Shown here piece after piece: positions 26,457-36,327 of a DNA stretch of 64,000 nucleotides. The translations under genes and the position numbers were made by a program. The notes under the pieces are model-generated. The model ran no database searches. It saw only the letters and a list, made by a program, of their open reading frames with translations, and was not told where the DNA came from. This DNA comes from Rhizobium sp. NFR03. Its GTDB lineage: Bacteria > Pseudomonadota > Alphaproteobacteria > Rhizobiales > Rhizobiaceae. The DNA lies in contig NZ_FOGR01000002.1 of the NCBI RefSeq assembly GCF_900111275.1, positions 620,001 through 684,000 of the forward strand, given 5' to 3'. Each line of letters opens with the position of its first letter. Positions within the stretch are counted from its first letter, which is position 1.

Positions 26457-26473
26457 GGGGCCCCTCGGGCCCC
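26457..26473 (-). promoter_or_regulatory. GC hairpin adjoining the edd ribosome-binding site
   Basis: GGGGCCC-CTC-GGGCCCC (plus-strand reading; 7-bp arms, 3-nt loop) abuts the edd Shine-Dalgarno GGAAGG (plus-strand 26451-26456). It lies in the 149-bp pgl-edd gap, in which no other gene is seen. It could tune edd translation or protect a processed 5' end. Confidence 0.4.
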
Positions 26474-26592
26474 TGTCTCAGATGTGGATCATCGGTATCG
26501 GCGCGAACGCGCCGGTTATTTCATGTCTGCGCGACAGACCGGTGACCGGGACGTCGCCTTTCAGGGCGGCAGCCTCCGTTACTGCGCCCGTT

Positions 26593-27291
26593 TTACGGAG
26601 CCCAGTAGATCGCGACCGGTGAGGCGGCGCGCCGCAGGATGGCGCGGATCGGCATATCCGTTTCCGGGCCATCGCTCTGCGCCGTCTCCAGCACCGTCTT
26701 CTTGGCGTCGCTCTCGATATGCAGCACCAGAAGCCGCGCATCCTGCAGGCTTGTAAATGTGTATGTCAGCCGTGGCTCGCCGGCCCCATCCGCCTGCATC
26801 GTCATCACGCCGCGGGGGGTCTGCGGGTCCAGCGCCTCGGCAAGGCGCGATCCACCGGGAAAGAACGAGGCCGTATGCCCGTCGCCGCCCATGCCCAGCA
26901 CCACCACGTCGAAGGGACGGCCGATCCTGGCCGTCTGCTTGGTCGCTGTCGCCGCTGCCTCCTCGGCCGTGGCCGTGGGGTAGTAGAGCGGCTCGAAGGC
27001 GGCGGCCGAAGCTGCGCCCGTCAGAAGATTGTCGCGCACCAGCTTCTCGTTGGAACGATCGCTGTCCGGCGCGACGAACCGCTCGTCCACCAGCGTCACG
27101 GTCACCTTGCTCCAGTCGAGCGAAGCATTCGAGAGCGCCTTGAAAAATGCCTTCGGCGTCGAACCGCCGGACACCGCAATCGAGGCCGCGCCGTTTTCGG
27201 AAATACCGGCCGAAAGGGTATCGGCGACAGTCTTTGCCAGGTTTTCGGCAAGAGCTGCCGACGTCTCGAACGTGTTGAGCGTGGATGTCAT
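26593..27291 (-). CDS. pgl: 6-phosphogluconolactonase
   Basis: Encodes 232 residues of the glucosamine-6-phosphate isomerase/6-phosphogluconolactonase family (DevB type). It hydrolyses the lactone made by Zwf. Landmarks: SIAVSGGSTPKAFF, VTLVDERFVAPDS and VVLGMGGDGHTASFFPG. It starts 3 bp after the zwf stop and feeds Edd, so the three enzymes act in sequence. Confidence 0.93.
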   Translation of the reverse strand: MTSTLNTFETSAALAENLAKTVADTLSAGISENGAASIAVSGGSTPKAFFKALSNASLDWSKVTVTLVDERFVAPDSDRSNEKLVRDNLLTGAASAAAFEPLYYPTATAEEAAATATKQTARIGRPFDVVVLGMGGDGHTASFFPGGSRLAEALDPQTPRGVMTMQADGAGEPRLTYTFTSLQDARLLVLHIESDAKKTVLETAQSDGPETDMPIRAILRRAASPVAIYWAP

Positions 27292-27294
27292 GGC

Positions 27295-28770
27295 TCAGAC
27301 CACTTCGTGCCATGTCCGGCCATCACGCTCGATCAGCGCGATCGCCTGGCTCGGGCCCCATGTTCCGGCAGTGTAGGACTGCGGCTTCTGGCCGACTTCG
27401 TCCCAGGCCTTCAGGATCGGATCGACCCAGCGCCATGCGGCTTCGACCTCGTCACGGCGCATGAACAGCGTCTGGTTGTTGCGGATCACGTCGAGCAGCA
27501 GCCGCTCATAGGCGTCGGCGCTGCGGGCGTTGAAGGACTCGGCAAAGGTCATGTCCAGCGAGACATTGCGCAGGCGCATGCCGCCCGGGCCCGGATCCTT
27601 GATCATCAGCGATTGCTTCACGCCTTCGTCCGGTTGCAGGCGGATGATCAGCTGATTGGCTTCCACGCGGCCGGCGGCATCGTCGAAGATCGAATGCGGG
27701 ATCGGCTTGAAGGAAATGACGATTTCCGACATGCGGGTCGCCATGCGCTTTCCCGTGCGGATGTAGAACGGAACGCCGGCCCAGCGCCAGTTGTTGATCT
27801 CGGCCTTGATGCCGACGAAGGTCTCGGTGTTGGACACGCCGCCTTCGAGTTCCTCAAGGTAACCCTTCACCGGACCGCCGGCGGAGGCGCCGGCCTTGTA
27901 CTGGCCGCGCACGGTCATCTTCTCGACATTGGCCGAGGTGATCGGTTTCAACGCACGCAGAACCTTCAGCTTTTCGTCACGGACGGCCTCCGCATTCATG
28001 GAGGGGGGAACTTCCATGGCGACGAGGCAGAGCAGCTGAAGAATGTGGTTCTGCACCATGTCGCGCAACGCGCCGGCCGTGTCGTAGTAGCCGGCGCGGC
28101 TTTCCAGCCCGACGGCTTCTGCCACCGTGATCTGGATGTGGTCGATATAGGACGAATTCCAGAGTGGCTCGTACAGCGTGTTCGCAAACCGCAGCGCCAT
28201 CAGGTTCTGTACGGTTTCCTTGCCGAGGTAATGATCGATACGGAAGATCTGCTCTTCCTTGAAGACCTTGCCGATCGTGTCGTTCAGCTCCAGCGCGGAA
28301 GCGAGATCGCGGCCGATCGGCTTTTCCACCACGATGCGGGTGGTCTTGGTGATGAGCTTGTGGTCACGGATCTTCTCGGAAATGGCACCGAAGATGCCGG
28401 GCGCGACGGCGAGGTAGAAGGCGCGCACACGATCCTTTGCCTCGTCCAGCAGCGACTTCAGCTTGTCCCAGCCCTGATCGCTCTTGGCATCGACGGAGAT
28501 GTAGAAAAGCCGGTCCGTGAATGTCTTGACCTGCGCCTCGTCAAATTCGCCCGCCTTCAGGTGCTCCTTCAGCGCGGCGCGGCCGAACTGCCGATACTCC
28601 TCATGCGTCATTGCGGTACGCGATGCGCCGATGATGCGTGTCGGGTCTGTGAGCTGGCCATCGAGCTGGCGGTGGTAGAGGGCAGGAAGGAGCTTCCGCT
28701 CGGCAAGATCGCCGGTGCCGCCAAAGACGACATAGTCAAAAGGTTCGACGGGAATGATCTGGCTGCTCAT
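27295..28770 (-). CDS. zwf: Glucose-6-phosphate 1-dehydrogenase
   Basis: Encodes 491 residues. It oxidises glucose-6-phosphate with NAD(P) to 6-phosphogluconolactone. The dinucleotide-binding motif FGGTGDLAERKLLPAL is at the N-terminus and the active-site motif RIDHYLGKETVQN lies near residue 175. First gene of zwf-pgl-edd. Upstream (28771-28863) is an AT-rich promoter-like stretch with an AATCGATT palindrome at 28811-28818, a possible repressor site, but the regulator is not in this window. Confidence 0.95.
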   Translation of the reverse strand: MSSQIIPVEPFDYVVFGGTGDLAERKLLPALYHRQLDGQLTDPTRIIGASRTAMTHEEYRQFGRAALKEHLKAGEFDEAQVKTFTDRLFYISVDAKSDQGWDKLKSLLDEAKDRVRAFYLAVAPGIFGAISEKIRDHKLITKTTRIVVEKPIGRDLASALELNDTIGKVFKEEQIFRIDHYLGKETVQNLMALRFANTLYEPLWNSSYIDHIQITVAEAVGLESRAGYYDTAGALRDMVQNHILQLLCLVAMEVPPSMNAEAVRDEKLKVLRALKPITSANVEKMTVRGQYKAGASAGGPVKGYLEELEGGVSNTETFVGIKAEINNWRWAGVPFYIRTGKRMATRMSEIVISFKPIPHSIFDDAAGRVEANQLIIRLQPDEGVKQSLMIKDPGPGGMRLRNVSLDMTFAESFNARSADAYERLLLDVIRNNQTLFMRRDEVEAAWRWVDPILKAWDEVGQKPQSYTAGTWGPSQAIALIERDGRTWHEVV

Positions 28771-28863
28771 GTGATATCGATCTCTCTCAGGTCGGGGCGT
28801 TTTATAATCTAATCGATTTAAAGGCGCTAGTGCTGCGTTGCAAAAAATGCGCCGGGGGGAGGG

Positions 28864-30162
28864 TCAGAGCTTGTCGCGCAGAGCATACCAAGTGAGCGCT
28901 AGGAACAAAAGCGGCGATCGGAAACGGCGTCCGCCGGGAAAGGCGGGAATGCGCAGTTCCTTTAAAAGGTCGAGATCCGAGCCTCTTCCCAGCACGAGAT
29001 CGGCATAGAGCTTCCCGCAATGGTTTGACAGCATGACACCATGACCGGAGAATCCACCAATTGTGGTGACGCCGGGCATGACCTCGCGAACGAAGGGCTG
29101 GCGCGGCATGGTAATGCCGACGGAGCCGCCCCAGGCATGAGTCATCTCGACCTCGGCAAGGTCCGGATAGATCTCGGCGATCTGCCGGCGGATATGGATC
29201 GATATGTCGCGCGGATTGTCGGCCGTATAGGCCTCGCGGCCGCCGAACAGGAGACGACCGTCGCGGGACCGGCGGAAGTAGCGCACCACGAATCGGCTGT
29301 CGGCAACGGACTCGCCGCCCGGCAGAACAGGCGACGCGTCATCCAGCGGCGCGGTCGCACCGATGAACGAGCGGATCGGCATGACATGCGAGGCCGTCAC
29401 GGGCTCCAGGGTTCCGATATGTGCGTTGCAGGCGATGAGGGCACGGTCTGCGCGAAGGGTGCCGCGCGGGGTCTCCACAAGCACCTTGCCCTCGGATAGC
29501 CGGATGTCCGTGGCATTGGTGTTCTCGAACAGCTGCGCGCCTGCGGCCTGCGCGGCGCGGGCGAGCCCGACCAGCAGCTTCATCGGCTGGATATGGCCGG
29601 TGCCGGTGTCGCGGATACCGAGAACGTAACGCTGCGATCCCACGCGTTTCGCCGTTTCCGCCGCGTCCATCATCTGCAGGTGCGGATAGCCGTAATCGCG
29701 GGCCATGCTGTCGATATAGGCGCGATAATCTTTTTCGTGCGATGCCTTGTGCGTTACCGAAAGGTGGCCCGGCCGGTACTCCATGTCGATGTCATGGCGC
29801 GCGGCAAAGTCGAGAAGGCCTCGCTTTGCATCTTCCGCCATGTCGAAGAGCACTTTTGCTCGTTCCCGGCCATATTGTTTCTCAAGCTCGTCCACTTCGG
29901 CACGCTGCCCGGTCCCAAATTGACCGCCGTTGCGACCGGAGGCGCCGTCGCCGAAGCGGCAGGCATCGATGAGCACGACCCGCACCCCGCCGGCGGCGAG
30001 ATTGTAGGCCGCTTGAAGGCCGGTGAAGCCGCCGCCGATGACGGCGACATCGGCCGTCATGTCGCCGTCGAGCGTCGGGTACACAGGCCGCTCGGCGATG
30101 GCATCCTCGTACCACGAGATGCCGGGCGAGATCGGGCTCTGCCACTGTGCCTCGGAGGTCAT
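28864..30162 (-). CDS. puuB: FAD-dependent gamma-glutamylputrescine oxidase-like protein
   Basis: Encodes 432 residues of the DAO/GlpO flavoprotein family. The FAD motif DVAVIGGGFTGLQAAYNLA begins near residue 38, after WYEDA, and ASGRNGGQ follows; HAWGGSVGITMPRQPFV and GGFSGHGVMLS lie near the C-terminus. In E. coli PuuB oxidises gamma-glutamylputrescine. ATG 30162 lies 8 bp after the stop of the PuuA-like synthetase, so the pair matches PuuA-PuuB. A different gamma-glutamylated amine as substrate is possible. Confidence 0.82.
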   Translation of the reverse strand: MTSEAQWQSPISPGISWYEDAIAERPVYPTLDGDMTADVAVIGGGFTGLQAAYNLAAGGVRVVLIDACRFGDGASGRNGGQFGTGQRAEVDELEKQYGRERAKVLFDMAEDAKRGLLDFAARHDIDMEYRPGHLSVTHKASHEKDYRAYIDSMARDYGYPHLQMMDAAETAKRVGSQRYVLGIRDTGTGHIQPMKLLVGLARAAQAAGAQLFENTNATDIRLSEGKVLVETPRGTLRADRALIACNAHIGTLEPVTASHVMPIRSFIGATAPLDDASPVLPGGESVADSRFVVRYFRRSRDGRLLFGGREAYTADNPRDISIHIRRQIAEIYPDLAEVEMTHAWGGSVGITMPRQPFVREVMPGVTTIGGFSGHGVMLSNHCGKLYADLVLGRGSDLDLLKELRIPAFPGGRRFRSPLLFLALTWYALRDKL

Positions 30163-30170
30163 CGCGCGGC

Positions 30171-31607
30171 TCACACGTTGAGAAGCAGATATTCCCGCTC
30201 CCACGGGCTGATCACCTGCATGAACGTCTCGAACTCGCCCCGCTTCACGCCGGCATAGATGGCGATGAACTCGGCCGAGAACACATCGTGGAAGGCGGGT
30301 TCCGCTTCGAGCGCCGCAACCGCCTCGAGAAGACCGCGCGGCAACTCTATCGCCTTGGTGTTGACGGTATCGTCGGCCGGTGCCGTCGGTTCCAGCGCCT
30401 GCGTCAGACCGAGATAGCCGCAACCGAGGGAGGCTGCGAGCGCGAGATAGGGGTTGGCGTCCGAACTGGGCAGGCGGTTTTCCACGCGCCGCGCGGCGGG
30501 TTCGGAATCCGGCACACGAAACGCGGTCGTCCGATTATCGTAGCCCCAGGCATTGTTGACCGGTGCCGACATGTCCGGCGTCAGCCGGCGATAGGAGTTC
30601 ACGTAGGGCGCCATCATCGACAACGCCTTGGGGATATAGGTCTGCATGCCCCCGATGAAGTGGAAGAACTCCTTGGAGGGCGTGCCGTCAGCGTTGGAAA
30701 ACAGGTTGCGGCCGGTATTCACCTCCACGATCGACTGATGGATGTGCATGGCCGAGCCCGCCTGGCTCTGCATCGGCTTTGCCATGAAGGTCGCGTAGAT
30801 CCCATGCTTCAGCGCAGCTTCGCGAATCGTCCGCTTGAACAGGAATACCTGGTCTGCCAGCTCGATCGGGTCGCCATGCCGCAGGTTGATCTCGAGCTGT
30901 GCCGGCCCCTCTTCGTGGATCAGCGTGTCGATCTCCAGACCCTGCTTTTCCGAGAAGTGGTAGATGTCGTCGATCAGTTCGTCGAACTCGTTGACGCCCG
31001 CGATCGAGTAGGCCTGTCCGCCCTGGATCGACCGGCCGGAGCGTCCCTTCGGCGGATGCAGCGGATAGTCCGGATCGTCGTTCTTGGCCACGAGATAGAA
31101 CTCGATTTCCGGCGCGACGACCGGCTTCCAGCCCTTCAGGCGATAGAGTTCCAGCACGTGCTTCAGCACGTTGCGCGGCGTGTAGGGCACGTTCTCACCC
31201 TTGGAGCCGGCGATATCGCAGATCACCTGCGCTGTGGGGTCGGTCTCCCAGGGAACGATGGAGAGCGTGGAGAGATCCGGCACGAGCTTGATGTCGCTGT
31301 CGCGGCTGTCATAGCGGAAGTCGCCCGTTTCCTCCGGGTACTCGCCCGAAATCGTGTGCCGGTAGATAGCGGAGGGCAGGGCGAGAGAGGTGTTGGAGGT
31401 GAACTTGGAGGAGGGCATCATCTTGCCGCGGGGAACGCCGGCAATATCGGGGGTGATGCACTCCACGTCCTCGATGCCGCGAACCTTCAGCCAGTCTGCG
31501 GCTTCCTTCCAGGTCTTTACGCCGCGTGGCGCCTGAAGCGCGGACGGGATCTTGTTGCTTTTGCCAGATTTCGTCGTCGTGTTGGCAATGGTTTTCTTCG
31601 CAGGCAT
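30171..31607 (-). CDS. puuA: Glutamine synthetase-like gamma-glutamylpolyamine synthetase
   Basis: Encodes 478 residues of glutamine synthetase family (type III-like, PuuA/GlnT group). Catalytic-core motifs: PEIEFYLVAKN, EEGPAQLEINL, KPMQSQAGSAMHIHQS and NRTTAFRVP. PuuA joins glutamate to putrescine using ATP. The adjoining oxidase and the nearby potFGHI transporter support a polyamine role over ammonia assimilation. A basic, Thr/Lys-rich N-terminal tail precedes the catalytic fold. Confidence 0.82.
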   Translation of the reverse strand: MPAKKTIANTTTKSGKSNKIPSALQAPRGVKTWKEAADWLKVRGIEDVECITPDIAGVPRGKMMPSSKFTSNTSLALPSAIYRHTISGEYPEETGDFRYDSRDSDIKLVPDLSTLSIVPWETDPTAQVICDIAGSKGENVPYTPRNVLKHVLELYRLKGWKPVVAPEIEFYLVAKNDDPDYPLHPPKGRSGRSIQGGQAYSIAGVNEFDELIDDIYHFSEKQGLEIDTLIHEEGPAQLEINLRHGDPIELADQVFLFKRTIREAALKHGIYATFMAKPMQSQAGSAMHIHQSIVEVNTGRNLFSNADGTPSKEFFHFIGGMQTYIPKALSMMAPYVNSYRRLTPDMSAPVNNAWGYDNRTTAFRVPDSEPAARRVENRLPSSDANPYLALAASLGCGYLGLTQALEPTAPADDTVNTKAIELPRGLLEAVAALEAEPAFHDVFSAEFIAIYAGVKRGEFETFMQVISPWEREYLLLNV

Positions 31608-31744
31608 AAATCACCGGGGTTCCTTCGGATATTGCTTATCATAGACGGTGTTTGACGATTGGCCAGCTTGCAGAGCGCGAAAATGCTGGAGATTGAATGC
31701 CGTTGACGTTATCGCGGCATCTCTGATCGAAAAGGAGACGCGAC

Positions 31745-32929
31745 GTGGCAAAGAGCTTCGACGTTGTGATCATCGGCGCGGGCGCGGCGGGAATGATGTG
31801 CGCGGCGGAGGCCGGGCGCCGGGGCCGCAGCGTGCTTGTGCTCGATCACGCCAAAGCGCCGGGCGAAAAGATCCGCATCTCCGGCGGTGGCCGCTGCAAC
31901 TTCACCAACCTCCATACGGCACCTGCCAACTTCCTCTCGCAGAACCCGCATTTCTGCAAGTCGGCGCTTGCCCGCTACACGCCGCGCGATTTCGTCGCGC
32001 TCGTCGAGCGTCACGGCATCGCCTGGCACGAAAAGACGCTGGGGCAACTGTTCTGCGACGACACCGCCCGCGACATCGTCCGCATGCTGATGGAGGAGAT
32101 GAAGGCTGCCTGTGTCGTGCTTCGGCTTGGAGCCGAGATTGGCAGCGTGGACGCCTCCGCCACCGGCTTTCGCGTTGCGCTTGCCGACGAGACCATCGAA
32201 GCGCGTGCGCTGGTGATCGCGACCGGCGGCAAGTCGATCCCGAAGATGGGCGCGACCGGCTTTGCCTATCGCATTGCCGAGCAGTTCGGCCTGCCTCTGG
32301 TCGAAACGCGCCCGGGCCTCGTGCCGCTGACGTTAGCCGATGCAACGAAAGAAAGCCTGGGCGCGCTTGCAGGTCTCGCCGTCGATGTCCGCGCCGCCTG
32401 CGGCAAGACGACATTCGATGAGGCCATGCTCTTCACCCATCGGGGCCTGAGCGGGCCGGCGATCCTGCAGATTTCCTCCTATTGGCGCGAGGGCGAGGAC
32501 ATTCGGGTAGCCTTTGAGCCGCGCACCGATCTGGGCTCCCTGATGAAGGCGGCGCGCCGCACGCAGGGGCGGCAGGCTGTTCAAACCGTTCTTGGCGAAC
32601 ACCTGCCCAAGCGCCTTGCCCAGCATCTGGCCACCGAAGCAGCTCTGCTCGACCGCCCGCTGGCCGACCTTTCAGACAAATCGATCGACGCGCTGGTGGC
32701 GCTCGTGTCCGGCTGGTCGCTGAAACCGGCGGGATCGGAAGGCTATCGCACGGCGGAAGTGACGCTGGGCGGCGTGGATACCCGTCATCTCGACTCGCGA
32801 ACCATGATGGCAAAAACCGTTCCCGGCCTCTTTTTCATCGGCGAATGTGTCGATGTCACCGGCTGGCTCGGCGGCTATAATTTTCAGTGGGCCTGGGCCT
32901 CGGGTTTTTCCTGCGGCCAAGCCGTTTGA
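31745..32929 (+). CDS. NAD(P)/FAD-dependent oxidoreductase, HI0933/BaiN family
   Basis: Encodes 394 residues. The N-terminal FAD motif VVIIGAGAAGMMCAAEAGRRG and GEKIRISGGGRCNFTN are hallmarks of the HI0933 (YhiN/BaiN) family; the C-terminus has FFIGECVDVTGWLGGYNFQWAW. The biochemical role of most members is unknown. The start is GTG 31745 with AAGGAGA upstream. It is divergent from puuA and probably independent of it. Confidence 0.88.
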   Translation: MAKSFDVVIIGAGAAGMMCAAEAGRRGRSVLVLDHAKAPGEKIRISGGGRCNFTNLHTAPANFLSQNPHFCKSALARYTPRDFVALVERHGIAWHEKTLGQLFCDDTARDIVRMLMEEMKAACVVLRLGAEIGSVDASATGFRVALADETIEARALVIATGGKSIPKMGATGFAYRIAEQFGLPLVETRPGLVPLTLADATKESLGALAGLAVDVRAACGKTTFDEAMLFTHRGLSGPAILQISSYWREGEDIRVAFEPRTDLGSLMKAARRTQGRQAVQTVLGEHLPKRLAQHLATEAALLDRPLADLSDKSIDALVALVSGWSLKPAGSEGYRTAEVTLGGVDTRHLDSRTMMAKTVPGLFFIGECVDVTGWLGGYNFQWAWASGFSCGQAV

Positions 32930-33126
32930 TCTGCAGCATTTCCCGAATGCCGAAAGCGTGAAGGCGCTTCAGCCCTTGTTAACGAAACTGTCCGACCCTA
33001 CGTGACGAATGGGAACGGATTGTCCCGCAGCGATACGGTTCTCGCATTTTTAACGAGTGCGACAGAAAGTGGCTGGTGGATCGTCTCAACCGGGTCTATT
33101 CTCTTCGGACGGAAGGACATGATATC

Positions 33127-33279
33127 ATGAACCAGCATAGCCGACGCAATGCCCGTGCCATCGCCATCGCAAAGGCCGATGACAGCCGTACACAAAGAAT
33201 TCTCGCGCTGACCTATACGGCCGCCGCTGTCTTGACGGCCGCTGCCATCATTGGTCTCTCGACCCTGGGTTCGTTCTAG
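33127..33279 (+). CDS. Small single-helix membrane protein
   Basis: Encodes 50 residues: a basic N-terminus (MNQHSRRNARAIAIAKADDS) and one hydrophobic helix (ILALTYTAAAVLTAAAIIGL, about 26-45). A GGAAGGAC site lies upstream. Function is unknown; it could be a small inner-membrane protein. A hairpin CGGTC-GAA-GACCG (33281-33293) follows the stop. Support rests on ribosome site and membrane character only. Confidence 0.45.
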   Translation: MNQHSRRNARAIAIAKADDSRTQRILALTYTAAAVLTAAAIIGLSTLGSF

Positions 33280-33418
33280 TCGGTCGAAGACCGGCGAACG
33301 TCCTTCCGGCTGCAATGAGCGTGGCAGCACGCTGTCTTGTGCGAGTGATCGCGTATTTCGATCGCTTTCCGCCTTTTGCGGCTTGACCACCGGCCATCTG
33401 CGAATGTCCAAGACATAC

Positions 33419-33440
33419 GGCCCTCCGGGGCCATTTCTTT
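33419..33440 (+). terminator. Terminator-like hairpin in the gap before the chemoreceptor gene
   Basis: GGCCC-TCCG-GGGCC (33419-33432) followed by ATTTCTTT. It lies in the 466-bp gap 33280-33745, where I see no convincing gene. A second perfect hairpin, TGCCATG-CCGA-CATGGCA (33485-33502), follows. The gap probably holds the end of the small upstream unit and the chemoreceptor promoter. Confidence 0.4.
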
Positions 33441-33745
33441 TGAGGTCGTAGAAATGCTGTGGCAGTCCGTGTGCCATGGTGTTTTGCCATGCCGACATGG
33501 CAGGTGCGTGACAATGAGTTGCGCTGCTTACATGAAATTAACGCATCTCGTTCAAGCTGCGCCCATTGAGGAGCAGGCTTGGACGACACGCCCTGAGGGC
33601 GGCGGCGTCTTGCAATGATTGCGAAGCGGCTGGCGGCATCCCCGCATTCTATCAGACCATGATGACGGCCTGACATGAAGCGCACCAAAGAAGCCGATGA
33701 CGGCTTGCAGGAGGCGGATGCAGGCCTGCAAGCCAGGACGCGCCC

Positions 33746-36271
33746 ATGTTCATCGACAAGATCCTTGCCCGCTTCAAGATTCAGACGAAAGTCCTCTTCT
33801 TCATCCTCCCCTTCGTCGTCAGTATCTGCGCCGTGGGTCTGACAGGGCTCTATGCGTCCGGCTTGCTGCAGGGGCGCATGGAAATTTCCAATAGCGTGCT
33901 TCAGTCGCTGTCCGGCTTTCGCGATGTCTATGCCGGCATGAATGCGTTTCTGACCGATGCGAGCGAACAGACGCGGGACGACGTCGTTCTCAAGATCACC
34001 AGCCAGGAGGCCGTGCTCAACGCGACGCGCGCCCAGATGGAAAACAGCGAAGGTGCCAGCCAGCTCGACAGCGCCATCGCCGGCACAGCGAAGATCCGCG
34101 AGCGCGTCGGCGAGCTCTGGAAGCTGCATGAGGCCGAGGTCGCGCTGCGCACCTCCATCACCAAGAGCATCCGTCTTCTCCTCTCCACGCAAGGCAAGCT
34201 CATCGAGGAGGCGACCTCCGTCGAACAGCGCGTCCGCGACGACGAGACCAAGGCAAAATCCCTCCTGCGCGAGGCCGAGCGTTTGACCGCCTCCAGTGAT
34301 ATCCTCACGGGCCTCACCTCCGATTTCGCCCGAGCACCGACGCCCGAAGCCAAGATCAAGGTGGCGCGCGATGGTCAGGCTGCACTCGATCAGGTCCTCA
34401 CCCAGATCGGCATGGCGCTTCCGGCCAACCAGAAGGCCGTGGCCGATACCTTCAAGGCCACCATCGGCGAGATCCAGACGCTCGCCAACAATGGCGACCT
34501 GAGCGACGAGAACGCGAAGGCGATCGGGCGGCTGGTCGCGCGCTTCCGTCAGGCAAGCATCCAGTTCCAGACGGCCGCGACCGCAACGATGCGCAATGCG
34601 ACGGCGACCTTTGGCAAGCTCGATGCGCCTCTGATCAAAGCCAACAAGATCCTCGAAAATGCGCGTGCCATCGTGAGCGCCGTTTCCGGTATCCGCCTTG
34701 CCGCCAGCAGCTTCCTTGAAACCTCGCAGCAGACCGATCAGGCGCGCCTCACCCGCGAGGTCAATGTCCTCAATCAGGAGGTTCTCAACATCGCGTATAC
34801 GGCACCGGATATGCCCTTCTTTGCGGGTCTTGCGGCGACCGTGCAGCCCGTGGCCGGCAAGATCAAGGCGGACAGCATGTCCCTGATCGGCGTCAGCGCC
34901 CTGCGGCATAAGGAGTTCGCCGACGCGGCAGCCGATATCGACCAGATCTGGCAGCAGCTCGTCGGCTTTGCCGAAGAACAGAAGACCAATGCGGCCATCG
35001 AACGCGAGAAGGCCAATCAGGTCTCTGTGTTTGCGACGGCCGGTGGGGTGGTCATCGCGCTTCTCGCCGGCATCGCGCTGGTGCTGACGCTCAAGGGTCC
35101 GATCGGCCAGATCACCGCCGCGATGCGACGGCTGGCCGAAGGCGCGCTCGACACGCGCATCGATGGTGACGCCCGCCAGGACGAGATCGGCGACATGGCC
35201 CGGGCTCTCGGCGTTTTCAAGGAGAACGCCCTGTCGAAGGTGCGCATCGAGGCGGAAAGCGAGGAGCAGCGGCTGCAGGCCGATGCCGAGCGCAGCCGCA
35301 ACGACGCCGAAAAGCGATCGATGGACAGCCAGATCGATTTCGCGGTGAGCCAGCTTGCCGCCGGCCTTGGCCGCCTTGCGCAGGGAGACCTGTCACAACA
35401 GATCGAGACGCCGTTCAACGGTCGCCTCGAACAGCTTCGCGTCGACTTCAACGGTTCGCTTGTCCGCTTGCAGGATACGCTTCTGCAAATCCGTAACAAT
35501 GCAGTCCTGATCCAGCGCAGCGGCAACGACATGCACGCTTCGGCTGACAGCCTGTCGCGTCGCACCGAAGCGCAGGCCGCTTCTCTGGAGGAAACCGCCG
35601 CCGCCGTCGATCAGATCACGGTGACGGTTCGCTCCTCCGCCGAGCGCGCTCACGAAGCCAACGTCGCCGTATCGCACACCAAGAAGAGCGCCGACAGCTC
35701 GGGCGTCGTCGTCACCAATGCCATCTCGGCCATGAGCCGCATCGAGGATGCCTCGCGCCAGATCGAGCAGATCATCGAGGTCATCGATGAAATCGCCTTC
35801 CAGACCAATTTGCTCGCGCTCAATGCCGGCATCGAAGCGGCGCGGGCGGGGGAGGCGGGCAAGGGCTTTGCCGTCGTTGCGCAGGAAGTGCGTGAACTCG
35901 CCCAGCGCTCGGCCGGTGCCGCTCGCGAGATCAAGGGCCTGATCAACAAATCCACGCTTGAGGTGACCGCAGGTTCGCAGGCGGTCAAGGAAACCGGCGC
36001 CGTGCTCGCCTCCATCAGCCAGCAGATCGTCACCGTCAGCCAGCATGTCGACATGATCGCCACCGCCAGCCGCGATCAGGCCTCAGCCCTCCACGAGGTC
36101 AACGGCTCCGTCAACCAGATGGACCAGATGACCCAGCAGAACGCCACCATGGTCGAGGAAGCCACGACAGCCAGCCGAAACCTCGCCGAGCAGGCGGACA
36201 CCCTGATGCAACTGGTCGAACAGTTCCGACTGGAGTCTGCGACCGGCCACCGCATGGGGAGGGCGGCCTGA
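33746..36271 (+). CDS. Methyl-accepting chemotaxis protein with large sensor domain
   Basis: Encodes 841 residues. Membrane helix 1 is about residues 16-39 and helix 2 about 426-450, enclosing a roughly 385-residue, mostly helical periplasmic sensor. A HAMP domain follows, then a second HAMP-like unit ([20 protein letters not shown]) and the signalling hairpin ([20 protein letters not shown]) near 690. The C-terminus ([10 protein letters not shown]) lacks a CheR-docking pentapeptide. The sensor's ligand is unknown; polyamine genes on both sides make a polyamine or amino acid plausible, but that is only inference. Confidence 0.9.
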   Translation: MFIDKILARFKIQTKVLFFILPFVVSICAVGLTGLYASGLLQGRMEISNSVLQSLSGFRDVYAGMNAFLTDASEQTRDDVVLKITSQEAVLNATRAQMENSEGASQLDSAIAGTAKIRERVGELWKLHEAEVALRTSITKSIRLLLSTQGKLIEEATSVEQRVRDDETKAKSLLREAERLTASSDILTGLTSDFARAPTPEAKIKVARDGQAALDQVLTQIGMALPANQKAVADTFKATIGEIQTLANNGDLSDENAKAIGRLVARFRQASIQFQTAATATMRNATATFGKLDAPLIKANKILENARAIVSAVSGIRLAASSFLETSQQTDQARLTREVNVLNQEVLNIAYTAPDMPFFAGLAATVQPVAGKIKADSMSLIGVSALRHKEFADAAADIDQIWQQLVGFAEEQKTNAAIEREKANQVSVFATAGGVVIALLAGIALVLTLKGPIGQITAAMRRLAEGALDTRIDGDARQDEIGDMARALGVFKENALSKVRIEAESEEQRLQADAERSRNDAEKRSMDSQIDFAVSQLAAGLGRLAQGDLSQQIETPFNGRLEQLRVDFNGSLVRLQDTLLQIRNNAVLIQRSGNDMHASADSLSRRTEAQAASLEETAAAVDQITVTVRSSAERAHEANVAVSHTKKSADSSGVVVTNAISAMSRIEDASRQIEQIIEVIDEIAFQTNLLALNAGIEAARAGEAGKGFAVVAQEVRELAQRSAGAAREIKGLINKSTLEVTAGSQAVKETGAVLASISQQIVTVSQHVDMIATASRDQASALHEVNGSVNQMDQMTQQNATMVEEATTASRNLAEQADTLMQLVEQFRLESATGHRMGRAA

Positions 36272-36274
36272 GGC

Positions 36275-36305
36275 ATGCCTATGCGATGGAACGCGCATAG
36301 GGCAT
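36275..36305 (+). terminator. Stem-loop after chemoreceptor gene
   Basis: ATGCCTATGCG (36275-36285) pairs with CGCATAGGGCAT (36294-36305) with one bulged G, followed by TTTCC. It sits between convergent genes, 4 bp after the chemoreceptor stop. Confidence 0.6.
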
Positions 36306-36327
36306 TTCCGGTTTGGCGGGACACGCG

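Noticed and set aside
24863-26545. A 560-codon plus-strand frame opposite edd
   Set aside because: Low-complexity His/Asp/Gly-rich translation; edd on the other strand has full family signatures.
26719-28812. A 697-codon plus-strand frame opposite zwf and pgl
   Set aside because: Crosses the zwf-pgl boundary and has no domain; zwf and pgl are unambiguous.
33281-33440. Possible second sRNA in the gap before the first chemoreceptor gene
   Set aside because: A terminator-like hairpin is present but no matching promoter box could be found, so it is noted only as a terminator-like element.
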